The notes: a model not told the origin generated them from the letters alone. DNA of 10,046 bases from Cephalothrix simula (GCA_035591015.1 JAXIUW010212731.1:1-10046), one strand, 5' to 3'. Positions 1 through 7,793 are shown, counted from the first letter of the stretch. Numbers and translations are program-made.

Positions 1-476
1 TTGAATTACCGGCGGAGATATCGTCCCGGTAGGCTAGTTTTTCCAGTATGGCCCCACTTAATTTATAATTAACCGATACCGTATTTAGTTATTTTAAGCA
101 AAAAGAAATGCTTTTACAGACTGATATGAACTCAGGTGTTATAACCACTGATGTTATTGATATTGATACTGAAACAGCCAGCTCGGATAATCTTACATGC
201 TCTATGTTGTCCCATGATGCGTCAGGCAAGTAGTAATAGCGTTCTACTATGGGACACTTTTTTGTGAGCCGGATGTGTGGGTGTGGATGTGGTAAAATTA
301 CTAGCGACACCAATAGGCATGGTAGACTTCATTGGTTTTTGTTGGTGAGTCGCCAAAAATCAGTAGGGACCTTGTAGACCAGTTTGGATTCACAATGACT
401 TCCAGTACCGGTGTGGCAGTGATCATTGTCCGCAGGGATTTTTGTCCTCTTTGTATAACATATCATACACTGAGGT
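1..476. other. AT-rich stretch, no supported gene
   Basis: No coding region is supported. The only structure seen is an 8-bp perfect inverted repeat, TGTCCCAT at 208-215 and ATGGGACA at 249-256, with a 33-base loop. A GT-rich patch lies at about 276-292. Short minus-strand frames over this patch read as alternating His-Pro, an artefact of the simple sequence. Confidence 0.6.
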
Positions 477-578
477 GGACATTCATCCCTAGGAGGGACA
501 TTCATCCCTGGGCTTCTTTCGTCAAATATACACAAAGTATACAACCCTGACCGGCATCCCTGCCGGACAGGCATCCCT
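477..578. repeat. CATCCCT repeat cluster with a 19-bp tandem pair
   Basis: GGACATTCATCCCT occurs at 477-490 and again at 496-509, giving a 19-bp period. Two more relatives follow: CCGGCATCCCTG at 551-562 and GGACAGGCATCCCT at 565-578. All four share the core CATCCCT. The third copy lies in a small perfect stem, CCGGC 551-555 with GCCGG 562-566. This looks like a degenerate minisatellite or the remains of a repeat-rich element. No function can be assigned. Confidence 0.6.
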
Positions 579-623
579 TTTACACCGGTAACTTATTTAT
601 GCATATTTTTTTAAATTTAACCC

Positions 624-660
624 GATTAACCGGTAAATTTAACCATTTAACCGGTTAATC
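624..660. repeat. Inverted repeat with AACCGGTT core
   Basis: GATTAACCGG at 624-633 is mirrored exactly by CCGGTTAATC at 651-660. The match extends inward to about 15 bp if a one-base gap is allowed. The right arm contains a complete 12-bp palindrome, TTAACCGGTTAA (648-659). AACCGGTT is the consensus site of Grainyhead/CP2-type transcription factors in animals. That is known of the family; use of this site here is only inference. A further ACCGGTAA lies at about 584-591. Confidence 0.6.
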
Positions 661-1540
661 ACATTTACCGATCCCGCACCTCTATTTACATCCATCAGTT
701 TTAGGTAGTTTTTTTAAAAAAGACGCGTGACGGCTAGATTCAAAGTGATGGACATGGTGGAGGCAACTCCTTCTTTTCAAGTTAGTTACCATGGTCCTTT
801 TCTTGCTGCTAATTAGCATTTGAAAAGAAGCGAAGTTCCTAAATTTGTAATCATATTTATAATAAACTTGATGCTTCATAATTGCTTTGATTTCCGATTA
901 TTACGGTTGACAACCAAATCATTTCAAATTACCGAATTCATCGAAAGTTACTCAAAAGCACGTTTCAGTCACATTACAATAAAATTAATATATGCAAAAT
1001 CATGACTTTGAAATTATTCGTCATTTTAAGTTCTATAATTTTGTGACTCTAATTGTATAAAATTCTGCAAAGTGAAATCTGTAAAAGAGGCAACGATTAG
1101 AATAACTGGCTTGTTGACATTGGAAGAATCATAAAATTTTTATACTCCATAACACCAAATTAATAAATAACTTGATTTTACCACAAAATGCAATTTCCAA
1201 AAACTATATTTGATTTCCGAGGGCCTCATTATCGTGATAAGATGAAATTAGCTAGAGTAAATATGCGATTATAGTTCTGATGGTTTTAAAATATCATAAA
1301 GACTTATATAAAGCAGATATGATGTTGTAATGAAACTAATTATGCAAAATAAAAGTAGAATAAGTCACGTTTTCGCCTTATTAGTGAACAGATTAATGAC
1401 TTTGTAACCCTAAACATTTATTTGTAATTACTTTTTTTAAATGTCAAGGCCTGTATTAAATTTTACCCCTCATGCACCATTTTTTCGACAGGAAAAAATA
1501 CCCGGGACAAAATATAATAAAAACATGACCAACATGTAAG
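661..1540. other. AT-rich stretch, no gene or clear repeat
   Basis: No reading frame here has recognisable protein features. I see only short homopolymer runs (T and A) and no inverted or tandem repeat long enough to report. This is consistent with intergenic or intronic DNA. Confidence 0.6.
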
Positions 1541-1566
1541 ATATACATATCAGACCACAGGTCATC

Positions 1567-1626
1567 AGGCTACTGAAGAAGGCTGAAAAGCTGAAATCTT
1601 TGGTCGTTTTCTTGTGCCTCTGGTAC
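1567..1626 (+). ncRNA. Hammerhead-ribozyme-like core, probably degenerate
   Basis: Elements of the hammerhead core occur in order: CTGAAGA (1573-1579, matching CUGANGA), a 4-bp stem GGCT/AGCT closed by a GAAA loop (1581-1592), then GAAA (1593-1596). ATC/GGT (1596-1598 and 1602-1604) can form a 3-bp stem III, with one U:G wobble, and would place a canonical GUC cleavage triplet at 1603-1605. Against it, an unpaired A (1580) separates the core from stem II. The bases next to the core (1571-1572 and 1606-1607) do not form stem I; only the distant AGGC 1567-1570 pairs with GCCT 1616-1619. Short-stem hammerheads are known in Penelope-like retroelements and retrozymes. This could be a decayed copy, or simply the 3' end of another dispersed repeat. 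Confidence 0.22.
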
Positions 1627-1642
1627 ATTTTTTTCTTATAAC

Positions 1643-1799
1643 AATAATGCTAGATAGTTGATAAATATGGATTTTCAAGGCCCGCAGTTTTAACTGAGGT
1701 TTTTATTGGACCGAGCGCAAAGCGCGAGGTTCAATAAAATCCGAAGTTAAAACTAAGGGCCAATTGAAAATCCATCATTGACAAGTATCAAGTATTATT
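1643..1799. mobile_element. 157-bp near-complete palindrome, MITE-like
   Basis: The left arm (about 1643-1712) and right arm (about 1728-1799) are imperfect reverse complements along their whole length. Landmarks are ATGGATTTTCAA at 1667 mirrored by TTGAAAATCCAT at 1764-1775, AGTTTTAACT mirrored by AGTTAAAACT, and TTTTATTGGACC mirrored by GGTTCAATAAAA. The loop is only about 15 bases and itself forms a GCGC-AAA-GCGC hairpin (1715-1725). The outermost part, beginning AATAAT, is less well matched. No coding capacity is present. The size and shape fit a miniature inverted-repeat element or a foldback remnant. I could not identify a convincing target-site duplication, so the family is open. Confidence 0.65.
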
Positions 1800-1849
1800 A
1801 ATTTTATTGTAACTTTTCATTTTTTTTGGCCCAAAAACTTCGGTTTTGA

Positions 1850-1920
1850 ATAGTAACGGGCGAATATACATAGCAACGGGCCAATATCGGTATTGGCCCG
1901 ATAGTAGCGGGCAATATACG
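1850..1920. repeat. Three copies of an ATAGTARCGGGC-type 20-bp repeat
   Basis: Three direct copies start at 1850, 1870 and 1901. Each reads approximately ATAG-T/C-A-A/G-CGGGC followed by AATAT. The first two are immediately adjacent. The second and third are separated by an inverted half-copy, which creates the stem annotated at 1877-1900. The array lies about 50 bases to the right of the large palindrome at 1643-1799 and shares its GGCC/TTGGCCC vocabulary, so the two may belong to one composite element. Confidence 0.6.
1877..1900. repeat. Perfect 10-bp stem with TCGG tetraloop
   Basis: CGGGCCAATA (1877-1886) and TATTGGCCCG (1891-1900) are exact reverse complements around TCGG. The left arm is part of the second unit of the surrounding repeat array. 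No trailing T-run or neighbouring gene suggests a terminator. Confidence 0.7.
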
Positions 1921-3250
1921 ATATATTTTGAGTATAATTAACATTAATATTTGATATATATTTACACGTATCACTTCACACGTATTCGATACAAATAAAT
2001 AAATGCCAGTAAATATGTGTGTCTCCTACTTTTGCCTCTATTGATATTCAATACAGTGACCATCAAATTGGTAAGCAACAAATTGTCGGCTATAATGACT
2101 CTGAGTTATTATGGCAGTTTTTCAGGCAATTTCCCCTAAAAGCGGAAAACTGCTATACTTAACGAACGAGATAAATTTTGCTCCGTTACCTAATTTACTC
2201 ATTTTGAGATACCTTGAATACTAATACGGTACGGTGGGATTTAGGCTGTTTCATGTATCCGTTAAAAATCAGGGTTATTTCCTTAAGGTATGTCTTCGGA
2301 GATTTTTTGGAAGGAATTTTTCAAAATTGTCTTGATAGTGTAAAAAATTCAAAGTCGATTTCCTAATTTTTTAAGATAAAAAAATAAGAGTGACGCCTTT
2401 AGTTTATATGTTGCATTTTATATTTATTTTTCGTTTGATTCTATGCATTATCTTCGGAGCTAATTAAAAGAATGTCTTTAAAAACAAATTACAAAGGACA
2501 GTCTCACTCCTTACCACACAAAGCCATGTAAAACAATATCACCTCGCTTTTTTAATTCTTTGGTGTTCAAGGATTCTGAAAATATGGTGTTTAGTGAATA
2601 TTTATTTAGATATCGCTTTCCAAAAAACAGGGGCTATCTCCGACATGTACCTTAAATAAATAAAAAAAAATGCAGGCATCCAATTACTGCAGTTTACTGT
2701 GAATAAGAAATTGCCTAATTATCTCTAAAATTATTCGTTTTAAATCATTTATACGCACGGGGTTATAAATTTTTTTAAATGTTTCTTGGAAAAACTCTGG
2801 AAATTTTTGCATTGAAGAATTTTTCTGTTGTGGGAAAACCCAAATTACTGTAAATTTTCACATAGGATAATTGTTGGAACAATTTTGTCGATTACTGCTG
2901 AAAATATATGCCTCGCTTTGCTCGGCCGAAAGTAAACAAGTGCGCGTGAACTAAGTATAATGTGACTTATTCTCACTTGGTTAGCAAAGAGTCTTTAAGT
3001 TATTACATGTAACCTGGCTGCAAATGATAAATTTTCAGTGACCTTTATTTATAATTTCTCTCCATTAGAATTCTAAGCATCACTGTAAACGCAATGGCTT
3101 CTGGTCATGACAGGAGGATTTGTGAAATATGATGAGCTACATTACGTGGAAATAAGGCAATTATATCGTTACAGATAAAGGCGACACAAAACAGTTTAGG
3201 TTTTTGGATCCCAGTTCTAAACTGAGACATAATTTCATAGTTTGACTTGT
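1921..3250. other. AT-rich stretch, no supported gene
   Basis: No gene is supported. One hairpin lies inside and is listed separately (2110-2156). A short direct repeat, CACGTAT, occurs near 1965 and 1979. The remainder is AT-rich with A and T runs and no long repeat that I can see. Confidence 0.55.
2110..2156. repeat. Imperfect inverted repeat (hairpin)
   Basis: TATGGCAGTTTTT (from 2110) is mirrored by GGAAAACTGCTATA (ending at 2156), with one mismatch in about 11 bp and a loop of about 21 bases. It stands alone in AT-rich sequence. It may be a remnant of a small inverted-repeat element or chance. Confidence 0.45.
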
Positions 3251-3286
3251 ATTAAGTTCTTCATGAATATTAAGTTCTTCTTGAAT
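3251..3286. repeat. 18-bp tandem duplication
   Basis: ATTAAGTTCTTCATGAAT (3251-3268) is followed directly by a copy differing at one base (A to T, 3269-3286). On the minus strand it reads as a repeated EELN-type peptide in a 69-codon frame. I attribute that to the duplication rather than to a gene. Confidence 0.75.
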
Positions 3287-3470
3287 AATGTCTTGAGTAT
3301 TACATGTCGTTATGTCGTAAGATGATATTCTTTTCTTACCATTATGTGATAGGCTGTGTCTTTTGCACAATTTGGTCCAAAAATTACTCCCTTTTTATCG
3401 ACACTCATCAGTATTTGCTTCTGGGTAAAGAGCTTTAGACTATCAGATTAAACCTGGTGAAATTTAGCCC
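3287..3470. other. AT-rich spacer before the foldback elements
   Basis: No feature is seen. The similarity to the foldback family begins abruptly at about 3471. Confidence 0.5.
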
Positions 3471-3661
3471 CGGTAGAAAACTCGATTAGTTGCATGCAAT
3501 TTAGCTAAATTGCATGCAATTTAACTTCATTGCATGCAACGAAGTTATATTGCATTCTAAATTATCCAATATAAAAATAGAATTATTTATTTCTGACCGT
3601 TCCCTGGCCTTCAATATTTGACACGTGATTTATTTTGACCTTTAAGAAAAAATACATCGCA

Positions 3662-3665
3662 TTTG
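3662..3665. repeat. Candidate target-site duplication TTTG, left copy
   Basis: TTTG here and TTTG at 4351-4354 directly flank the mirror-image termini of the inner element. The uninterrupted sequence in related arms has a single TTTG (GCATTTGGATGC). Confidence 0.6.
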
Positions 3666-3941
3666 TATGGCACGCGAAACGTTCGAAAACCTCGATTCAT
3701 TGCCTGCAATTTAGCTAAATGGGATGCAATTTAACTTCATTGCATGCAACGAAGTCCTATTCAATTATCCAATAGAATAATTGAATTTTTCATTTCTGAC
3801 CATTCACTGACCTTCAATATAAGACACGTGGTTTATTTTGACCAATAAGAAAATTTGGATGCAATGAAACTCATTGCATGCAATATAAATCCATTGTATG
3901 AAGTTAAATTGCATGATATGAATTTCCTTGTATGCAATGAG
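3666..3941 (+). repeat. Left terminal inverted repeat of the inner foldback element
   Basis: Landmarks in order are TATGGCACGCG terminus, CTCGATT, TGCCTGCAATTTAGC, TGCATGCA (3741), CAATTATCCAATAG, ATTTCTGACCATTC, CACGTG (3825-3830), TTTATTTTGACCAATAAG, TTTGGATGCAATGAA, and TGCATGCA (3875). Compared with the right arm it lacks about 11 bases (the ATACATCGCAT stretch), consistent with a small deletion. Confidence 0.75.
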
Positions 3942-4049
3942 CGGATTATTACCTTGTTGTTACAAGCTTTTCCATTGGTTGATATAAAATGGCGCTAACC
4001 AATAAAAAAACAATGGTTCAAAAATCGAATCACGTGGGTGCAATGAGAA
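3942..4049. other. Central loop of the inner foldback element
   Basis: This about 108-bp segment separates the two arms. It contains a nested inverted repeat, ATTGGTT (3974-3980) with AACCAAT (3997-4003), and the string GATATAAAATGGCG between them. That resembles a TATA-like sequence flanked by CCAAT boxes in both orientations. The resemblance is visual only, and no frame downstream encodes anything recognisable. Confidence 0.45.
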
Positions 4050-4350
4050 CTCATTGTATGCAAGGAAATTCATAGCATGCAATTTAACTTCACTGAATAC
4101 AATGGATTTATATTGCATGCAATGAGCTTCATTGCATCCAAATGCGATGTATTTTTCTTATTGGTCAAAATAAATCACGTGTCAAATATTGAAGTCCAGG
4201 GAATGGTCAGAAATAAAAAATCCAATTTTTCTATTGGATAATTGAATAGGATGCAATATAACTTCGTTGCATGCAATGCAGTTAAATTGCATGAAATTTA
4301 GTCAAATTGCATGCAAAGAATCGAGGTTTTCGACCGTTTCGCGCGCCATA
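4050..4350 (-). repeat. Right terminal inverted repeat of the inner foldback element
   Basis: Read on the minus strand it repeats the landmarks of the left arm in the same order, including CACGTG (4176-4181), CCAATAAG and the TATGGCGCGCG terminus. It retains ATACATCGCATTTGG, which the left arm has lost but both arms of the outer copy keep. It is therefore the more complete arm. Confidence 0.75.
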
Positions 4351-4354
4351 TTTG
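4351..4354. repeat. Candidate target-site duplication TTTG, right copy
   Basis: Right partner of 3662-3665. It is followed by GATGC, where the interrupted outer element resumes. Confidence 0.6.
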
Positions 4355-4733
4355 GATGCTACAAAACTCATTGCAATAAAAATTCATGCAATGAAGTTAA
4401 ATTGCGTGCTATGAATTACATGGCATTACATGCAATGATTTCTAATAACGAAGAAATAATTCGGTTACAATGAGAAGTCATTGCATGCAATGAAATTCAT
4501 AGCATATTGCATGCAATGAGTTTCGTTGCAGCCAAATGCGATGTATTTTTCTTATTGGTGAAAATAAATCACTTGCCTTGTTGAAGGACGGTGAATAGTC
4601 AGAAATGAAAAATTAAATTTTTCTTTTGGATGATTGAAAAGGATTCAATATAATTTTGTTGCATGCAATGGAGTTAATTTGAATCTAAATTGCATGCAAC
4701 GAATCGAGATTTTCGACCGTTTCGCGCGCCATA

Positions 4734-6872
4734 CGTATACCCATAGAGTGCGCACCAATTTATGAGGTTTATGGGGCTACGTTCTATGCTGCTTATGATC
4801 TGAGAAACAAATAGTGGCATCAGTATAGGGGCAATTTGATAGATAATTTTAAAAGGTAAAGGTTTATCGATTGATTCAATAACATCATTAAATCTTGATA
4901 AAGGATTTTCAATTTTGTCTTCGGATTTTGAATATCATTTGATGATCAACTTCAGATCCTTTGAAGTCCGTTATGAGAAAGATAAAACCTTATCAAAATA
5001 GGTAAAAGCAAACGGAGCATTCCTTGACATGCGATATTTTCCACCCCCGACTTACCGATAGGTTTAAGATCCTCGAACCTTCTTTAAGTGTTTACGAAAT
5101 CCACTAAAGAGCCTAAGACACGATGAACAAGTAATTGAAATCGAAAAAAAAGATTACAATTTGGTTTGTTGTTTGTTTTGCATCGGCTTTCATCCGTTCA
5201 TTTTGTCACGAAAACAAATAATTTTGCCATTTATTTTTCCCTTAGACCCAATATTTTCCAATTTAGCTTAACATCAATATTAGTGTAAAGTATGATTGGA
5301 AGAAACGTTCCAAAGAAAAAAGAATCATTTCTGAAACATAGCTGTTGTTGCTATGATACTTTGCTAATTTCACTTAGGAAATCTCAGTCGAAACTCGTCA
5401 CGCTGCAGCAGGTCTTCTTGTACTCTATGCTGCAACAAAATTATAAAAACGCGCACCTTATTTCTCCACCCCAGCAGTGTTGAAGCATATCAAATACCAT
5501 TGAGAATTTACTCCTCTGGCAAACATAGAGTTATCAAATTCCCAAATTAACATTGTTAATTAGGTTGATCTTGATACGATACCAAAAGCTAGCGAAGTAG
5601 CCGTGTAATTCTGTTCCTTTGCCCCGGTGGACACTTACAGCCGGCTTTATTTTCTTACCTTTGTTGTACATGCCGGACACTGAACACCAGAGGACATGGC
5701 CAACCGGATTACCGGGTCCGATTGGGTCTTTGTGCACAAAATGTACATACCAGTATTAATAGTATAGCGCTCCGGGTTTAATACAAAGTATATACTTAGC
5801 AAGGCCGCTAGTCTTGCCCCGGTTGCCTTGCCTTTTTTCTTTTGGAAATCAGATGGCAATCGACATATGTAATAAGTATTACCCAAAACCCAAAAAGTTG
5901 TCCGCTGTTGTCATATAAATAATATAACAAGATTAGATCCCCGGGATTAGATCGCGCAAAATACCTTTTCGCGGAATAGCCCAAATACTTATAGATGTCA
6001 TACTAGTAATTATTATTTGCAGAGTTATTTGCTAACCTACTTATCATCCGTGTTTATAGCTGAGACTTTCTAGCTTATGATGTTTCGCTTTTCGCCGATT
6101 TCATTTCGGAATTAATATCTAACGTACCTTTTTAAGGAAATATAATATTTGCTATCCGCTTTTCGCTCCAGAATCTTTGGTATTTGATATTATTAGAATT
6201 GGAATTGCCAACCAAGTATTCAAAAGAGTCGTTTGCAAATAAAGATACCAGGAAAGACCATTACGATTTCATGTTACCAACAGACACAGCCGGTTCTTGA
6301 TTGGAGACAGACTGTTCACATTAATTTTTATAATATTAAAGGGCAACTCTTTCCTTTCATCATTAAACCTTGTTCCAAATGTACTCCAACATGTACATGT
6401 AGCTTGATCATAGGTGTCTTTTGGGTATGTTATTTCAAAGCCAGACACAGAGTTCTGACATGACTCGAAGGTTGAGCTATCACTGAAATAAGAGATTGTT
6501 AAAGAAAGATATTAGGTATTTTTACTGTCTTAACGTATAGTCTAAAGCCTATGACTCTGTCGAGCAGTTGGAAGATCTAGAATCAAAGAAGACTTTTTGG
6601 TCTACTATTACCGGTATTTTAATACTGTACTTCAATATACAAAAACATGGTACTCTCGTGAGTTCAAAAAGCAACAATGCGCCATGATCAGTCAAAAATT
6701 TTCTCCAGCGACCTCTCCAGGTTACCTCGAGAGCGAGCAGTAAGGAAAACGTTAAAACGTAAGAAAAGAATTGACACTTCGTGGTACAATTTGATGAGCA
6801 GTTTCAGGGCTCAATTATATATAGTTTGCCAACTCCATCCAAAGCCAATTTGTTTTGGAAATTCAGAAAGAT
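4734..6872. other. Long AT-rich stretch, no supported gene
   Basis: Reading frames here are at most about 79 codons and match nothing I recognise. A slightly GC-richer patch lies at about 5590-5850; on its minus strand AAAG-GTAAGA resembles a 5' splice donor with the exon edge at 5659, but no exon can be shown. GATTAGATC is repeated at 5931-5939 and 5945-5953 around CCCCGGG. No transposon-like long repeat was seen. Confidence 0.55.
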
Positions 6873-6998
6873 AATTACCCCCTAATTCGGCGGGCTACGC
6901 GGGTCCGAGGGGCGTGACGCCTATGTTCATGCTGCATGTGTTGTTTTTTGACGTATGGACCCCTAAGCCAGCACAAGCCGCCGAAGTTAAAAAGAATT
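6873..6998. repeat. GC-rich 126-bp imperfect inverted repeat
   Basis: AATTACCCCCTAATTCGGCGG (6873-6893) is mirrored on the other strand by the complement of 6978-6998, with TTCGGCGG exact and CCCCC opposite a T-run. Inside this, weaker pairing continues to GAGGGG (about 6907-6912) against CCCCT (6960-6964). The loop is about 44 bases and GT-rich. The segment is clearly richer in GC and CpG than its surroundings. It could be a decayed miniature element or a structured transcript. It encodes no frame of note. Confidence 0.6.
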
Positions 6999-7793
6999 AA
7001 TTTTTAGACAACATTTGGTCCGCGTTCCCTCAGGGGTTGTGTCAATCGGATCCGTCTTCCACTTTTCTAGCTAGGACCATTTTGAAGGGTAGAAAACTCG
7101 GTTAGAAAAAAAGTATAATAATATACAATCAGATACAATACAATAGCAATAGATTTCCAAACTTCTGAAAAGCGTTCTGTCGTCAACGCATTGCAAACAT
7201 ATTAGAATACCGTAAGCCTATAAGACGACATTACTCAATGCTTTTGCAGTTAATACTATCCTATTCGTGACTCGAAATTGTCTCTAAGTTGAAGAAATAA
7301 TTTCGGAATGGCTATCTTTGTCATGATGACATAGTCGGATTGAGTATTCCACTTCTTTTGGTGGTTTTATCTTCAACTAGTCGATGATGGAAGAGCTTTA
7401 TCCATGTCATGATAAATCGTGACCGAATCAAGATATTTTGATGATAAATAGTTATTTTGATTCTTCGCTTTTAGGCGTTGATAAGTACGAAAAGGCATGA
7501 TTATCAGCAAGGCTCTTAAAAATATGAAATAAAAAAACATTCACGTTGTTTAATACTAACTGAAAATGGAATTTCCTTGTTTTAACCTTAACCATATCAG
7601 TCACGATATGTTTCACTGCAAATTCACTGCAACACCTCCATTGGCGGGAAGAAGTGTTAGAAAGGAAATGAACTGAAGGGTGATTTTCATTAGGCATCCA
7701 CATCAGTGTTACAGTTCAGATACAATTTCGAGAAAATTTACTGATTTCGGGACCTCGTTATCGAACAATTTCCTGGTAGGCAGGACCAGAAAT
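6999..7793. other. AT-rich stretch, no supported gene
   Basis: Nothing coding is supported. A short dyad, TGTCAT-G-ATGACA, lies near 7319-7331. An 83-codon minus-strand frame at 7452-7703 has no recognisable motif. Confidence 0.5.

Larger units (their letters stand above)
3666..4350. mobile_element. Inner foldback element, complete, 685 bp
   Basis: It starts TATGGCACGCGAAACG (3666-3681) and ends in the mirror CGTTTCGCGCGCCATA (4335-4350). The left arm (3666-3941) and right arm (4050-4350) match as reverse complements for almost their whole length, by eye roughly 85%, with small indels. Only about 108 bases (3942-4049) lie between them. The arms contain repeated TGCATGCA, CACGTG and an inverted CCAAT (ATTGGT). 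The flanks are TTTG on both sides. Removing the element and one TTTG restores GCATTTGGATGC, exactly as read in the element's own right arm (complement of 4127-4145), which supports true insertion. Because the ends read TA-TGG and CCA-TA, a TA-target (Tc1/mariner-like) reading is also possible. No coding capacity is seen. Confidence 0.75.
3491..4698. repeat. Twelve dispersed copies of the palindrome TGCATGCA
   Basis: Exact TGCATGCA starts at 3491, 3511, 3531, 3741, 3875, 4114, 4268, 4308, 4482, 4508, 4660 and 4691, usually as ATTGCATGCAAT or TTGCATGCAAC. Many one-base variants lie between (for example TGCCTGCA at 3701). I found none elsewhere in the window. Spacing is irregular apart from a 20-bp run at 3491-3538, so it is not a simple tandem satellite. 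The motif appears to be the sub-repeat from which the foldback arms are built. Confidence 0.8.
3471..4733. mobile_element. Outer foldback element, interrupted by an inner copy of the same family
   Basis: The outer copy consists of 3471-3665 and 4351-4733, split by the inner element. Its left arm (CGGTAGAAAACTCGATT then TGCATGCA-rich repeats, a CACGTG motif and TTTATTTTGACC) is the reverse complement of its right arm (about 4516-4719). Its right terminus is complete and ends in CGCGCGCCATA (4723-4733). Its left terminus lacks the matching TATGGCGCGCGAAA, so about 14-20 bases were lost or diverged. Its centre (4355-4515) is shorter than that of the inner copy but is again palindromic. No transposase or other open frame is present. 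This is a non-autonomous foldback-type element whose superfamily I cannot assign. Confidence 0.7.

Noticed and set aside
89-313. His-Pro repeat peptide on the minus strand
   Set aside because: It arises from the GT-rich simple sequence at about 276-292 and has no further protein features.
329-574. 81-codon minus-strand frame with several Cys and His residues
   Set aside because: The Cys/His spacing does not match a zinc-finger pattern I know. The frame runs through the CATCCCT repeat cluster, and an overlapping frame exists on the other strand.
1540-1630. Coding remnant of a retroelement (a frame reading LLKKAEKLKSLVV)
   Set aside because: The frame is short, and the same bases are better explained by the hammerhead-like fold or a non-coding repeat end. 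No reverse transcriptase or endonuclease motif is nearby.
1877-1900. Rho-independent terminator
   Set aside because: The stem is good but lacks a downstream T-run and an upstream gene, and the window is not bacterial in character.
3481-3540. CRISPR-like regularly spaced repeats (TGCATGCA every 20 bases)
   Set aside because: Only three units are regular, the repeat is 8-12 bp and palindromic, the spacers are related to each other, and the setting is a eukaryotic foldback element without cas genes.
4267-4473. 68-codon plus-strand frame over the foldback arms
   Set aside because: It is composed of repeated ATGCAATG-type units (MHAMQL, LHAM) from the inverted repeats and crosses the junction between inner and outer elements.
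7452-7703. 83-codon minus-strand frame
   Set aside because: It is the longest frame in the window but has no recognisable domain, signal peptide or repeat, and its length is expected by chance in 10 kb.
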